Under the pieces are notes generated by a model, which saw only the letters and a program-made list of their open reading frames with translations, had not been told where the DNA came from and ran no database searches. From NCBI GenBank assembly GCA_902509675.1, contig CABWYN010000004.1, positions 1 through 58,336 on the forward strand: a stretch of 58,336 nt of DNA, given 5' to 3'. This stretch comes from an uncultured Bacteroidota bacterium. GTDB taxonomy: Bacteria; Bacteroidota; Bacteroidia; Flavobacteriales; Flavobacteriaceae. This document shows, piece by piece, positions 19,437-28,186 of the stretch (position 1 is the first letter of the stretch; every line of letters begins with the position of its first letter). Made by a program: the position numbers and the translations under genes.

Positions 19437-20741
19437 CTATTTTGATATTTTATTTAACAGAAAAATAGATGGAATAAATAATAACGCAAAGAGTAAAATA
19501 GCTAACCTAATACTACCTGTAAAAACATCCATTGTTGCGTAAATTGCCGTCCCGATTACTATGCTTAGTTTTTGGGAAACGTCATAAAAACTAAAGTATG
19601 AGGTTGAGTATTTCACATCAATTAGTTTTGAGTATGTTGACCTAGACAAAGATTGTATAGCTCCCATTCCTAATCCAATAAAACCAGCTGCAAAATAAAA
19701 TTGCAAGGGACTAGTTACGTAATAACCAAATAAGCATATTACTCCCCACAAAAGGTTAACTCCTATTAGTGTTTTAATGTTTCCGAAATAAATCGAAAAT
19801 TTAGCACCTAAATAAGCTCCAACAGCGGCTAGAACCTGAATAACTATAATAGCTATTATTAGACCTGTTTGCATAGTTTCTTCAGAAGCCCAACTTATTT
19901 CATTTAAATCTGCTCCAAAGTAACTGGCAAGGAGGATAATTGTTTGTGTAGGAATAGTAAAAATAAAAAAAGACAATAAAAATATTCTGAGATTTTTATT
20001 TTTTTTAAGCTGCTTTAAAACAGTTATAAGCTGGTTAAATCCACTAAAAAGAGTTGATCTTGAATAGATGTTGGTTTTTTTGATATTGTAGAAGTTTTTA
20101 CCCGGTAAATGATAAAAAGAATATTGACTAAAAAACAACCACCAAACCCCAACTAAGACAAAAGATATTTTTACCGCTTGAGTTTTATTGTTGAGATTAA
20201 AAAAATCGGGGAATTCGGTTAGGAATAAGCAAAATATTAACAGGATAATACTTCCTAGATAGCCCATTGAATAACCTTTAGCACTTGTTATATCCTGTTG
20301 TTCAATATTTGCAATGTCAGGAAGATAGGAATTGTAAAAAACCAAACTACCCCAAAAACCGACAACTGCAAAAAAGTAATAAATCATTCCCAGGTCAAAA
20401 TTATTTTGGTCAAATGTGTATAATAAAATACACGAAACAGCACCTAAATAACAAAACAACTTCATGAACAGCTTCTTATATCCTGTGTGATCAGCAATAC
20501 CAGATAATATCGGTGAAATTATAGCTAATATTATAAATGTGAAAGATGAAACATAACCTATAAATGCATCATTTTCAATAGAATTCATCCAAAGAAAATT
20601 AACCGGATCTCCCTTGGTAATACTTTTAAAATAAATTGGAAATATTGCTGTTGAAATTACCAAAGGGTAAACCGAATTAGCCCAATCGTAGAAAGCCCAA
20701 GCATTTAATAATTTTTTATCACCTTTTTTATAAAGTCTCAT
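19437..20741 (-). CDS. MFS transporter, UMF1/Atg22-like family
   Basis: KKLLNAWAFYDWANSVYPLVISTAIFPIYF..; multi-TM; SRSTYSKLI. Confidence 0.86.
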   Translation of the reverse strand: MRLYKKGDKKLLNAWAFYDWANSVYPLVISTAIFPIYFKSITKGDPVNFLWMNSIENDAFIGYVSSFTFIILAIISPILSGIADHTGYKKLFMKLFCYLGAVSCILLYTFDQNNFDLGMIYYFFAVVGFWGSLVFYNSYLPDIANIEQQDITSAKGYSMGYLGSIILLIFCLFLTEFPDFFNLNNKTQAVKISFVLVGVWWLFFSQYSFYHLPGKNFYNIKKTNIYSRSTLFSGFNQLITVLKQLKKNKNLRIFLLSFFIFTIPTQTIILLASYFGADLNEISWASEETMQTGLIIAIIVIQVLAAVGAYLGAKFSIYFGNIKTLIGVNLLWGVICLFGYYVTSPLQFYFAAGFIGLGMGAIQSLSRSTYSKLIDVKYSTSYFSFYDVSQKLSIVIGTAIYATMDVFTGSIRLAILLFALLFIPSIFLLNKISK

Positions 20742-20751
20742 TTAATTAAAA

Positions 20752-20759
20752 TAAATTTG
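20752..20759 (+). promoter_or_regulatory. Candidate Bacteroidota -7 box upstream of msrB
   Basis: TAAATTTG, exact match to TAnnTTTG; no clean TTG -33 element seen. Confidence 0.3.
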
Positions 20760-20817
20760 CATTGTTTTAAAAGTCATTAATATAGGAATATTTTAATCAT
20801 TTATTAACTTATCTAAA

Positions 20818-21315
20818 ATGAAAAATCATATAATTATAATTCTCATATTTTTTACTGCAACTAGCACACTTCAATCTCAAAACATACCAGATTCAAAAGA
20901 TAAAATTATGAGCGAAAAAAAAATAGTTAAAACAGATCAAGAATGGAAAGCAATTCTAAGCGATGAAGAGTTTCGAATTTTAAGAAATAAAGGTACTGAA
21001 TACCCTCATACTGGGAAATATAATCTTCATTTTGAAAATGGAGTTTACAATTGCAACGGCTGTAATACTCCGTTATTTGAAAGCAATCAAAAATTTGAGT
21101 CAGATTGTGGATGGCCGAGTTTTGACGATGCCATTGACGGAGCTGTAAAATATGTTGATGATTTTACTCATAATATGGTTAGAACCGAGATAGTTTGCGT
21201 TAAATGTGATGGTCATTTAGGACATGTTTTTGATGATGGACCTACAGAAACCGGTAAGAGATATTGTGTGAATTCTATCAGTATTGACTTTAAAAAAAAT
21301 TCGAATAAAAAATAG
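20818..21315 (+). CDS. msrB: Peptide-methionine (R)-S-oxide reductase MsrB with N-terminal signal peptide
   Basis: NCNGCNTPLFES, ESDCGWPSF, CVKCDGHLGHVFDDGP, KRYCVNSISIDF. Confidence 0.95.
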   Translation: MKNHIIIILIFFTATSTLQSQNIPDSKDKIMSEKKIVKTDQEWKAILSDEEFRILRNKGTEYPHTGKYNLHFENGVYNCNGCNTPLFESNQKFESDCGWPSFDDAIDGAVKYVDDFTHNMVRTEIVCVKCDGHLGHVFDDGPTETGKRYCVNSISIDFKKNSNKK

Positions 21316-21318
21316 TAT

Positions 21319-22695
21319 ATGAATAATTATGATATAATAGTATTAGGAAGTGGCCCTGGTGGATATGTTACAGCAATTAGAGCTTCTCAGTTAGGTTTCA
21401 AAACTGCTGTAGTTGAGAAAGAAAGTTTAGGCGGTGTTTGTTTAAATTGGGGGTGTATTCCTACAAAAGCTCTTCTCAAATCTGCTCAGGTTTTCGACTA
21501 TTTAAATCACGCCGAAGATTACGGATTTAAAATCGAAAAATTTAGCAAGGATTTTAATAAAATTATTTCCAGAAGCAGAAATGTTGCATCTGGAATGAGT
21601 AAAGGTGTTAATTTTTTAATGAAAAAAAATAAAATTGACGTCTTGAAAGGTTACGGAAAGGTTAAAAAAAATAATATAGTTTCGGTTGACGATAATGATT
21701 ATTCAGCAAAACATATTATTATAGCTACTGGAACTAGATCGAGAGTCCTTCCCTCAATTGAACAAGATGGTAAACAAATCATCGGCTACAGGGAAGCAAT
21801 GACATTGGAGAAACAGCCAAAAAGTATAACTATTGTAGGATCAGGTGCTATTGGGATAGAGTTTGCATATTTTTACAATAGTATGGGTACTAATGTTACT
21901 GTTATTGAATATTTACCGAATATAGTCCCTGTTGAAGACGAAGATGTTTCAAAGACTTTAGAAAAATCATTTAAGAAAAAAGGTATAAAAATAATGACTT
22001 CATCAGAAGTAATTTCAGTAGAAAAACAAAAAGATAAAGTAATTGCTACAGTCAAAAATAACGGAAAAGAAGTGAAAATAGAATCCGAAATACTTCTTTC
22101 CGCAGTAGGCATTAAGTCAAATATCGAAAATATTGGACTGGAAGATGTAGGAATTGCTGTTGACAGAGATAAAATATTGGTTGATAAGTACTACAGCACA
22201 AATATTCCCGGTTATTATGCGATTGGAGATGTGGTTGCTGGTCCTGCCTTAGCGCATGTAGCTTCAGCAGAAGGAATTTTGTGTGTTGAAAAGATTGCTG
22301 GCCACAATGTTTCTCCGATTGATTATGGAAATATCCCAGGTTGTACATATTGCAGTCCTGAGATTTCAAGTGTTGGATTAACCGAAAAACAAGCCATTGA
22401 AAAAGGCTATAAAATTAAAGTTGGGAAATTCCCTTTTTCTGCCTCTGGAAAAGCAAGTGCATCAGGAACTAAAGAAGGTTTTGTAAAAGTTATATTTGAC
22501 GAAAAATATGGAGAATGGCTGGGTTGTCATATGATCGGAGCAGGTGTTACAGATATGATAGCAGAAGCAGTGCTAGGAAGAAAACTAGAAACTACAGGTA
22601 CAGAGGTGTTAAAAGCAATTCATCCACATCCAACTATGTCAGAAGCTGTTATGGAAGCTGTAGCAGATGCATATGATGAAGTTATTCACTTGTAA
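21319..22695 (+). CDS. lpdA: Dihydrolipoyl dehydrogenase
   Basis: GSGPGGYVTAIRASQLGFKTAVVEKESLGGVCLNWGCIPTKALL; HPHPTMSEAVMEA. Confidence 0.96.
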   Translation: MNNYDIIVLGSGPGGYVTAIRASQLGFKTAVVEKESLGGVCLNWGCIPTKALLKSAQVFDYLNHAEDYGFKIEKFSKDFNKIISRSRNVASGMSKGVNFLMKKNKIDVLKGYGKVKKNNIVSVDDNDYSAKHIIIATGTRSRVLPSIEQDGKQIIGYREAMTLEKQPKSITIVGSGAIGIEFAYFYNSMGTNVTVIEYLPNIVPVEDEDVSKTLEKSFKKKGIKIMTSSEVISVEKQKDKVIATVKNNGKEVKIESEILLSAVGIKSNIENIGLEDVGIAVDRDKILVDKYYSTNIPGYYAIGDVVAGPALAHVASAEGILCVEKIAGHNVSPIDYGNIPGCTYCSPEISSVGLTEKQAIEKGYKIKVGKFPFSASGKASASGTKEGFVKVIFDEKYGEWLGCHMIGAGVTDMIAEAVLGRKLETTGTEVLKAIHPHPTMSEAVMEAVADAYDEVIHL

Positions 22696-23107
22696 TAAAC
22701 GCGTGAACTGCCATCTCATAAGACTTAAGTCCAAAACCGCAGATTACCCCACGCACTACCTTTGATATTAAAGATTTGTGTCTAAATTCTTCTCGTTTGT
22801 GAACATTTGATATATGAACCTCAATAACCGGTGATTCAATTGCTGAAATTGCATCAGCAATTCCAACTGACGTATGAGTATAGGCTGCTGCATTTATAAT
22901 TATACCAGAGTAAGAAAATCCAACTTCGTGTAATTTATCGATTATTTCACCCTCAATATTTGACTGATAATAATCAATATTAATATTAGAATTTGATTCT
23001 CTAAGAGATTTTAAAAAATCATCAAAACTAACCTTTCCGTATATACCAGGCTCACGTTTACCTAATAGATTTAAATTTGGACCATTAATGATGATAATAT
23101 TTTTCAT
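22682..23107 (-). CDS. aroQ: Type II 3-dehydroquinate dehydratase
   Basis: INGPNLNLLGKREPGIYG; INAAAYTHTSVGIADAI; EVHISNVHKREEFRHKS. Confidence 0.96.
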   Translation of the reverse strand: MKNIIIINGPNLNLLGKREPGIYGKVSFDDFLKSLRESNSNINIDYYQSNIEGEIIDKLHEVGFSYSGIIINAAAYTHTSVGIADAISAIESPVIEVHISNVHKREEFRHKSLISKVVRGVICGFGLKSYEMAVHAFITSE

Positions 23108-23145
23108 TTCGTAAATTTATTAAAATTAGTATATAATCATACAAA

Positions 23146-24051
23146 ATGAAATGGAAAGATTCAATCAATGATTTTAAAGATTATTTAAGGATCGAAAGAG
23201 GTCTTAGTAATAACTCGATTTTAAGTTATGAAAACGATTTAAATAAACTGAGAAATTTCATAAAAAAGAACGATAAAAGTATTAAACCTAATGAGGTTAC
23301 ATCAGAAATTATTAAAGAATTTATTTATCATGTTTCTAAAGAAATAAAATCGAATTCTCAATCAAGAATAATTTCAGGAATAAGAAGTTTTTATGATTAT
23401 CTATTATTTGAAAAAATCATAAAATTCAATCCTCTAACGAATATTGAATCCCCCAAATTAACAAGAAAATTACCAAGTACCCTTTCTGAGAATGAAATTA
23501 ATATTATGATTAATAATATTAATAAAAATAAAAAAGAAGCTGAAAGGAATGTTGCCATAATAGAAACTCTTTACGGATGCGGCTTGAGAGTTAGTGAATT
23601 AATTGGATTAAAAATTTCAGATTTGTTTTTTGAAGAAGACTTTATAAAGGTTACAGGAAAAGGCAATAAGCAAAGATTAGTTCCAATTAGTAAGGTAAAT
23701 AAAGATTATATTAATTTATACATCAGTAATTCTAGGACTAAATTAAAAATCAGTTCAAACTTTAGCGATATTTTATTTTTGAACCGAAGGGGTAATTCTC
23801 TATCGCGTGCTATGATTTTCACAATTATAAAAAATCTTGCAAAGATATCAGGAATTGAAAAAAATATTTCTCCTCATACTTTTAGACATTCTTTTGCAAC
23901 TCATTTACTTGAAAATGGTGCAGATTTAAAAACAATTCAGCAATTATTAGGTCATGAAAGCATAACAACTACAGAAATTTACATGCATTTAGATAATAAA
24001 GCACTAATAAAAGTAATGGCTAAGTTCCACCCTAGATCTAATATTACTTAG
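23146..24051 (+). CDS. Tyrosine recombinase XerC/XerD family
   Basis: [55 protein letters not shown]. Confidence 0.93.
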   Translation: MKWKDSINDFKDYLRIERGLSNNSILSYENDLNKLRNFIKKNDKSIKPNEVTSEIIKEFIYHVSKEIKSNSQSRIISGIRSFYDYLLFEKIIKFNPLTNIESPKLTRKLPSTLSENEINIMINNINKNKKEAERNVAIIETLYGCGLRVSELIGLKISDLFFEEDFIKVTGKGNKQRLVPISKVNKDYINLYISNSRTKLKISSNFSDILFLNRRGNSLSRAMIFTIIKNLAKISGIEKNISPHTFRHSFATHLLENGADLKTIQQLLGHESITTTEIYMHLDNKALIKVMAKFHPRSNIT

Positions 24052-25615
24052 CAATATTTACCGATCTGGTTTCTCTTATTACAGTAACTTTTACTTGACC
24101 AGGATACGTCATTTCAGTTTGAATTTTTTGTGAAATTTCAAATGATAATTCTGAAGACTGATCGTCACTAATTTTTTCACTTTCAACCATTACCCTAAGC
24201 TCTCTTCCCGCTTGAATCGCATAGGCTTTCTCGACACCATCAAATTCCATCGCTATCTGTTCTAAATTCTTTAATCTTTCAATATAAGAATCTAAAACTT
24301 GTCTCCTTGCACCAGGCCTTGCACCTGACATTGCATCACAAACTTGAATAATTGGAGATATTAAACTATCCATGTCGATTTCATCATGATGAGCACCAAT
24401 AGCATTACAAACATCAGATTTCTCACCAAATTTCTCGGCCCATTGCATACCCAAAATGGCATGGGGAGTTTCAATATCTTTTTCAATACTAGGTACTTTT
24501 CCAATATCGTGCAATAGTCCAGCTCTCTTAGCTGATTTAGCATCTATTCCCATCTCTGAAGCCATTATAGCACATAATTTTGCAACTTCCTTTGAATGCT
24601 GTAATAAATTCTGACCATAAGATGATCGATACTTCATCCTACCGACATATTTAATTAACTCAGGATGTAAACCGTTTATTCCTAAATCAATCACTGTTCT
24701 TTTACCAACTTCAATAATCTCTTGATCAATTTCTTTTTTTGTTTTTCTGACAACTTCTTCTATTCTAGCCGGATGTATTCTTCCGTCTTTAACTAATTTA
24801 TGTAGAGACATTCTAGCAATTTCCCTTCTTATTGAATCAAAACAAGATAGAATTATAGCCTCTGGCGTATCATCTACTATTATCTCGACCCCTGTTGCTC
24901 CCTCCAAGGCCCTAATGTTCCTACCTTCTCTTCCAATTATTCTTCCCTTAAGATCATCAGATTCAATATTGAAAACAGAAACGGTATTATCTATTGTTTC
25001 TTCAGCACCAATTCTTTGGATTGTATTTAATATAATTTTTTTCGCATTTTCTTTAACAGAAAGATCCGCTTCCTCCATTTTTTTCTTAGCATAAACTAAT
25101 GCATCATTATCAGCTTCTATTTTAAGAGACTTTAATAAGCTTTCTTTCGCTTCATTTTTTGTTAAGCCAGAAATCTCCTCGAGTTGTTTTATTTGAGTTT
25201 TTTGAACAATTTCTATTTCTTCCTCCTTTTTATTTAAAGAACTACTTTGTCTTTCGAAATTTTCTATTTTTATTTCCAACTCGGAATTTAATGACTCATT
25301 CTTTTTGATTAACGAATCAATTTTTGATTCTTTTAATGCGGTATCTCTCTCAAGTATTTTGACTTTATCCTCTCTGGAGAAAATTATCTTCTCGTGTTCA
25401 GACTTCAACTCAAGAAATTTTTCTTTTGCTTGTAAAATTTTATTCTTTTTGATGTTTTCACCATTTTGCTCAGCATCATTTATTATTTTTTTAGCATCTT
25501 TTTTTGCTTTACTAAGTAGCCCTAAAGATTTATTTTTATTAAGTACTCTTAAGAAAAATATACCTAAAATAAAACCCGTAGATAAGGCTATAATTAAATT
25601 TGTTGTTATTTCCAT
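24044..25615 (-). CDS. rny: Ribonuclease Y
   Basis: N-terminal TM and coiled coil, [33 protein letters not shown] domain [11 protein letters not shown]. Confidence 0.97.
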   Translation of the reverse strand: MEITTNLIIALSTGFILGIFFLRVLNKNKSLGLLSKAKKDAKKIINDAEQNGENIKKNKILQAKEKFLELKSEHEKIIFSREDKVKILERDTALKESKIDSLIKKNESLNSELEIKIENFERQSSSLNKKEEEIEIVQKTQIKQLEEISGLTKNEAKESLLKSLKIEADNDALVYAKKKMEEADLSVKENAKKIILNTIQRIGAEETIDNTVSVFNIESDDLKGRIIGREGRNIRALEGATGVEIIVDDTPEAIILSCFDSIRREIARMSLHKLVKDGRIHPARIEEVVRKTKKEIDQEIIEVGKRTVIDLGINGLHPELIKYVGRMKYRSSYGQNLLQHSKEVAKLCAIMASEMGIDAKSAKRAGLLHDIGKVPSIEKDIETPHAILGMQWAEKFGEKSDVCNAIGAHHDEIDMDSLISPIIQVCDAMSGARPGARRQVLDSYIERLKNLEQIAMEFDGVEKAYAIQAGRELRVMVESEKISDDQSSELSFEISQKIQTEMTYPGQVKVTVIRETRSVNIAK

Positions 25616-25639
25616 TTTTAAATTTTTTTCATAAAAAAA

Positions 25640-25787
25640 CCTACAAATGTTTCTTATTTAAACTCCTTTTTAACAGGTTTAGGGCTACAAGATTGATCAA
25701 AAATCTGAGTAAATCAGCACGATTTAACAACCTAAACTCACCCTTCTTAATTGATTAGCGTTGAGTTTACAAAAAAACAAATGTAGG
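25640..25787 (-). ncRNA. ssrS: 6S-like regulatory RNA (SsrS; 6S-Flavo-like)
   Basis: About 148-nt non-coding interval between zapA and rny. 5' CCTACATTTGTTT pairs with 3' GAAACATTTGTAGG; then TAAACTC/GAGTTTA; an internal asymmetric bubble; then GTTTAGG/CCTAAAC. The 3' arm is followed by T7. The zapA-adjacent position matches ssrS elsewhere. Confidence 0.72.
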
Positions 25788-25812
25788 TAGTTTATAATAC
25801 CTTTAAAAGAAA

Positions 25813-26100
25813 CTAAGTCTTTGGATTTAACATCAAAATCAGTTTAGAAATTCTATTTTCTACACTATTTAAAATGTCTTCCTCGTTTAGACTTTCTTGT
25901 TTCTTGCTTGATGCAATTTGTAATGCGCACATTGCCAATGCATCTTGCTTGTCCTGAACAGAGTAATTTTGTTCAAATTTTTTTATCAAACCGTTTATTT
26001 GTTGAGCAGCAATTCTTAAGCCTTCTTCCTGGGATGGATTAATCGTTAATGGATAAACCCTATTAGCAACAGATACCTTAATTTTTAACTTGTCACTCAT
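25813..26100 (-). CDS. zapA: Cell division protein ZapA
   Basis: KIKVSVANRVYPLTINPSQEEGLRIAAQQINGLIKKFEQNYSVQDKQDALAMCALQIA. Confidence 0.92.
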   Translation of the reverse strand: MSDKLKIKVSVANRVYPLTINPSQEEGLRIAAQQINGLIKKFEQNYSVQDKQDALAMCALQIASSKKQESLNEEDILNSVENRISKLILMLNPKT

Positions 26101-26103
26101 AAA

Positions 26104-26394
26104 TTACTCTGATAATTGCGAAATACAAACTTCTATCTCTCTGATAAGAAGATTAATTTCGCCTTTTGTTTCATTAATATCATTTTCACTACCTGAAATA
26201 GTGCTTGCTATTTTCAATGCTTTAAACTTGTCATCTAACAGGTTAAAGCTCTTTTCAACATCATTTTTTTCAATTGATAAATTTTTATTTTCAGCTCTTA
26301 ACTTTTTATTGATAGTACTTAGGTTTTCAATTTCTAAGATATTTTCTTTGATTCTGTTTTCTAAATCAGCGAGAAGAGCATTAATTTTATCCAT
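26104..26394 (-). CDS. Hypothetical coiled-coil protein upstream of zapA
   Basis: 96-aa heptad-rich ORF, 3 nt from zapA. Confidence 0.75.
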   Translation of the reverse strand: MDKINALLADLENRIKENILEIENLSTINKKLRAENKNLSIEKNDVEKSFNLLDDKFKALKIASTISGSENDINETKGEINLLIREIEVCISQLSE

Positions 26395-26411
26395 TACAAA
26401 ACACTATTAAA

Positions 26412-26438
26412 CAAATTTAACATTCAAATTTAAATTTT
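26412..26438. promoter_or_regulatory. Candidate divergent -7 boxes between the coiled-coil/zapA operon and the M23 peptidase gene
   Basis: Minus-strand TAAATTTG at 26412-26419 and 26425-26432; plus-strand TAAATTTT at 26431-26438 shares the central TA. Confidence 0.3.
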
Positions 26439-26485
26439 CAGAGTTTTTCATTTAATAATTATTTAATAATACTATTTTAGTCCCT

Positions 26486-28186
26486 ATGAGAGCTTATTTA
26501 TTTCTTATAATTATTTTATTGAGTTCACAACTAAAGTCACAAAACTCTGGTGATTATCCTGTGGATATTCCGATTATTTTATCTAGTAGTTTTGGGGAAT
26601 TAAGACCAAATCATTTTCATTCAGGTATAGATATTAAAACTCAGGGAATTGAAGGTTTTGAGGTGTTTTCAATTGGCGATGGATACATCAGCAGAATTCA
26701 AATAACCTTGGGTGGAAATGGAAAAGCCTTATATATAAAACATGATAATGGTCAATCTAGTGTTTACGCACATCTGAAAGAATTCTCACCCAGAATTGAG
26801 CAAATTGTAAAGAATATTCAATATTCTAACAAATCATATACCTTAAGGAAATATCCCAAAGCAGATGAGTATCGAATCTCAAAAAAAGAAGTTATCGGAT
26901 ATAGCGGAAATACTGGACGCAGTACTGCACCACATCTACATTATGAATTGAGAGATGAGAATGATAAACCATTAAACCCTATGGCTTATAAATCTTACGC
27001 TGTTGAAGACACTATCCCTCCTATTTTATTAGATGTTTATTTTAAGAAAATTTTCCTCGACGATAGGGGTGTTTTAAGCTATAATCAATCTGATTTTTCA
27101 AAGTTGAATCTAAAAAAAATCAATTCATCTATTTATGTTAGTGATACCCTAAAAATTAACGGTTTAATTGGCTTTGGTGTCAATAGTTACGATAAAATGA
27201 ATAATACCTGGAACAAAATGGGTTTATCCTCCATAGAAACTAACGTAAATGGAGAAAAGGTGTTTGAAATGGATTTTAATAAATTCTCATTCGACGAATG
27301 GGGTCACATTAATAATTTTATAGACTATGCTACCTATAAAAAATTTAAATATAGGATTCAAAAGCTCTTTATAGAAAAATCTAATCCGTTAAGCATGTAT
27401 AACAGAAAATTGGGAGATGGTTTTGTTGAAATTAATGAAGATGAACTAAACTACCTCTATACTATAAAGCTATCTGATTACAATAAAAATCTTACCGAGG
27501 TTTTAATTCCCATTGAATTTGATGATGGTCAAGAAAAAAAAATAAAAGAGGTTAATTCTGATCATTTGTATTACATAAATAATGATAGTATATATGATAT
27601 AAACCTAAAAAATTCATCTATTAAAATTTTCAATAACACCTTTTATAGTGATACATTTCTTGATTTTACGGAAAAAAAAGATTATTTACATCTAGATATG
27701 GACACTATTGCGCTATTAAAACCTATTACAATTAAATTTAATTTAAATCGTTATGAAAAATCAATGGTAGATAAATTATTTATTGCAAAAATGGATGATA
27801 TTGGAGGTTATTCGTTTGTATCTAACTCTATACAAAATGATAAAATGATTGCAAGAGTCAAAACTCTTGGTGACTATCAACTAAACAGTGATACCATCCC
27901 TCCTAGGGTAAACCTGTTAAATATTAGAGAGAATCAATGGGTATCAAATTTAAAAAAAATTAAAATTAAAATTTCAGATAAACAATCTGGAATAAAATCC
28001 TATAATGCATGGATTAACGGACAATGGGTATTATTAGAATATAATCCAGCTAAAGGAATTTTGAGTTATGATTTTAGAGATAATGTTAATTCATCAACAA
28101 CAAGAAATAATTTATTGATTAATATTGAAGATAATTCAGGGAATATTTCAGAGAGTGAAACTATTTTTTACAGAAAAATTAAATGA
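26486..28186 (+). CDS. M23 family metallopeptidase
   Basis: HFHSGIDIKTQG..; YIKHDNGQSSVYAHL; GYSGNTGRSTAPHLHYELRD. Confidence 0.93.
   Translation: MRAYLFLIIILLSSQLKSQNSGDYPVDIPIILSSSFGELRPNHFHSGIDIKTQGIEGFEVFSIGDGYISRIQITLGGNGKALYIKHDNGQSSVYAHLKEFSPRIEQIVKNIQYSNKSYTLRKYPKADEYRISKKEVIGYSGNTGRSTAPHLHYELRDENDKPLNPMAYKSYAVEDTIPPILLDVYFKKIFLDDRGVLSYNQSDFSKLNLKKINSSIYVSDTLKINGLIGFGVNSYDKMNNTWNKMGLSSIETNVNGEKVFEMDFNKFSFDEWGHINNFIDYATYKKFKYRIQKLFIEKSNPLSMYNRKLGDGFVEINEDELNYLYTIKLSDYNKNLTEVLIPIEFDDGQEKKIKEVNSDHLYYINNDSIYDINLKNSSIKIFNNTFYSDTFLDFTEKKDYLHLDMDTIALLKPITIKFNLNRYEKSMVDKLFIAKMDDIGGYSFVSNSIQNDKMIARVKTLGDYQLNSDTIPPRVNLLNIRENQWVSNLKKIKIKISDKQSGIKSYNAWINGQWVLLEYNPAKGILSYDFRDNVNSSTTRNNLLINIEDNSGNISESETIFYRKIK

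Noticed and set aside
22112-22369. Minus-strand ORFs at 21873-22112 and 22112-22369
   Set aside because: Shadow ORFs fully inside lpdA, with no plausible family or operon context.
23146-24051. Xer-type integrase as sign of a mobile element
   Set aside because: Housekeeping XerC/D-like sequence flanked by aroQ and rny; no attachment repeats or cargo genes.
25778-25785. TACATTTG within the 6S-like RNA 5' arm as its own -7 promoter box
   Set aside because: The sequence is required for pairing with the 3' arm (TGTAGG), so it is more likely transcribed than promoter; chance match in AT-rich DNA.
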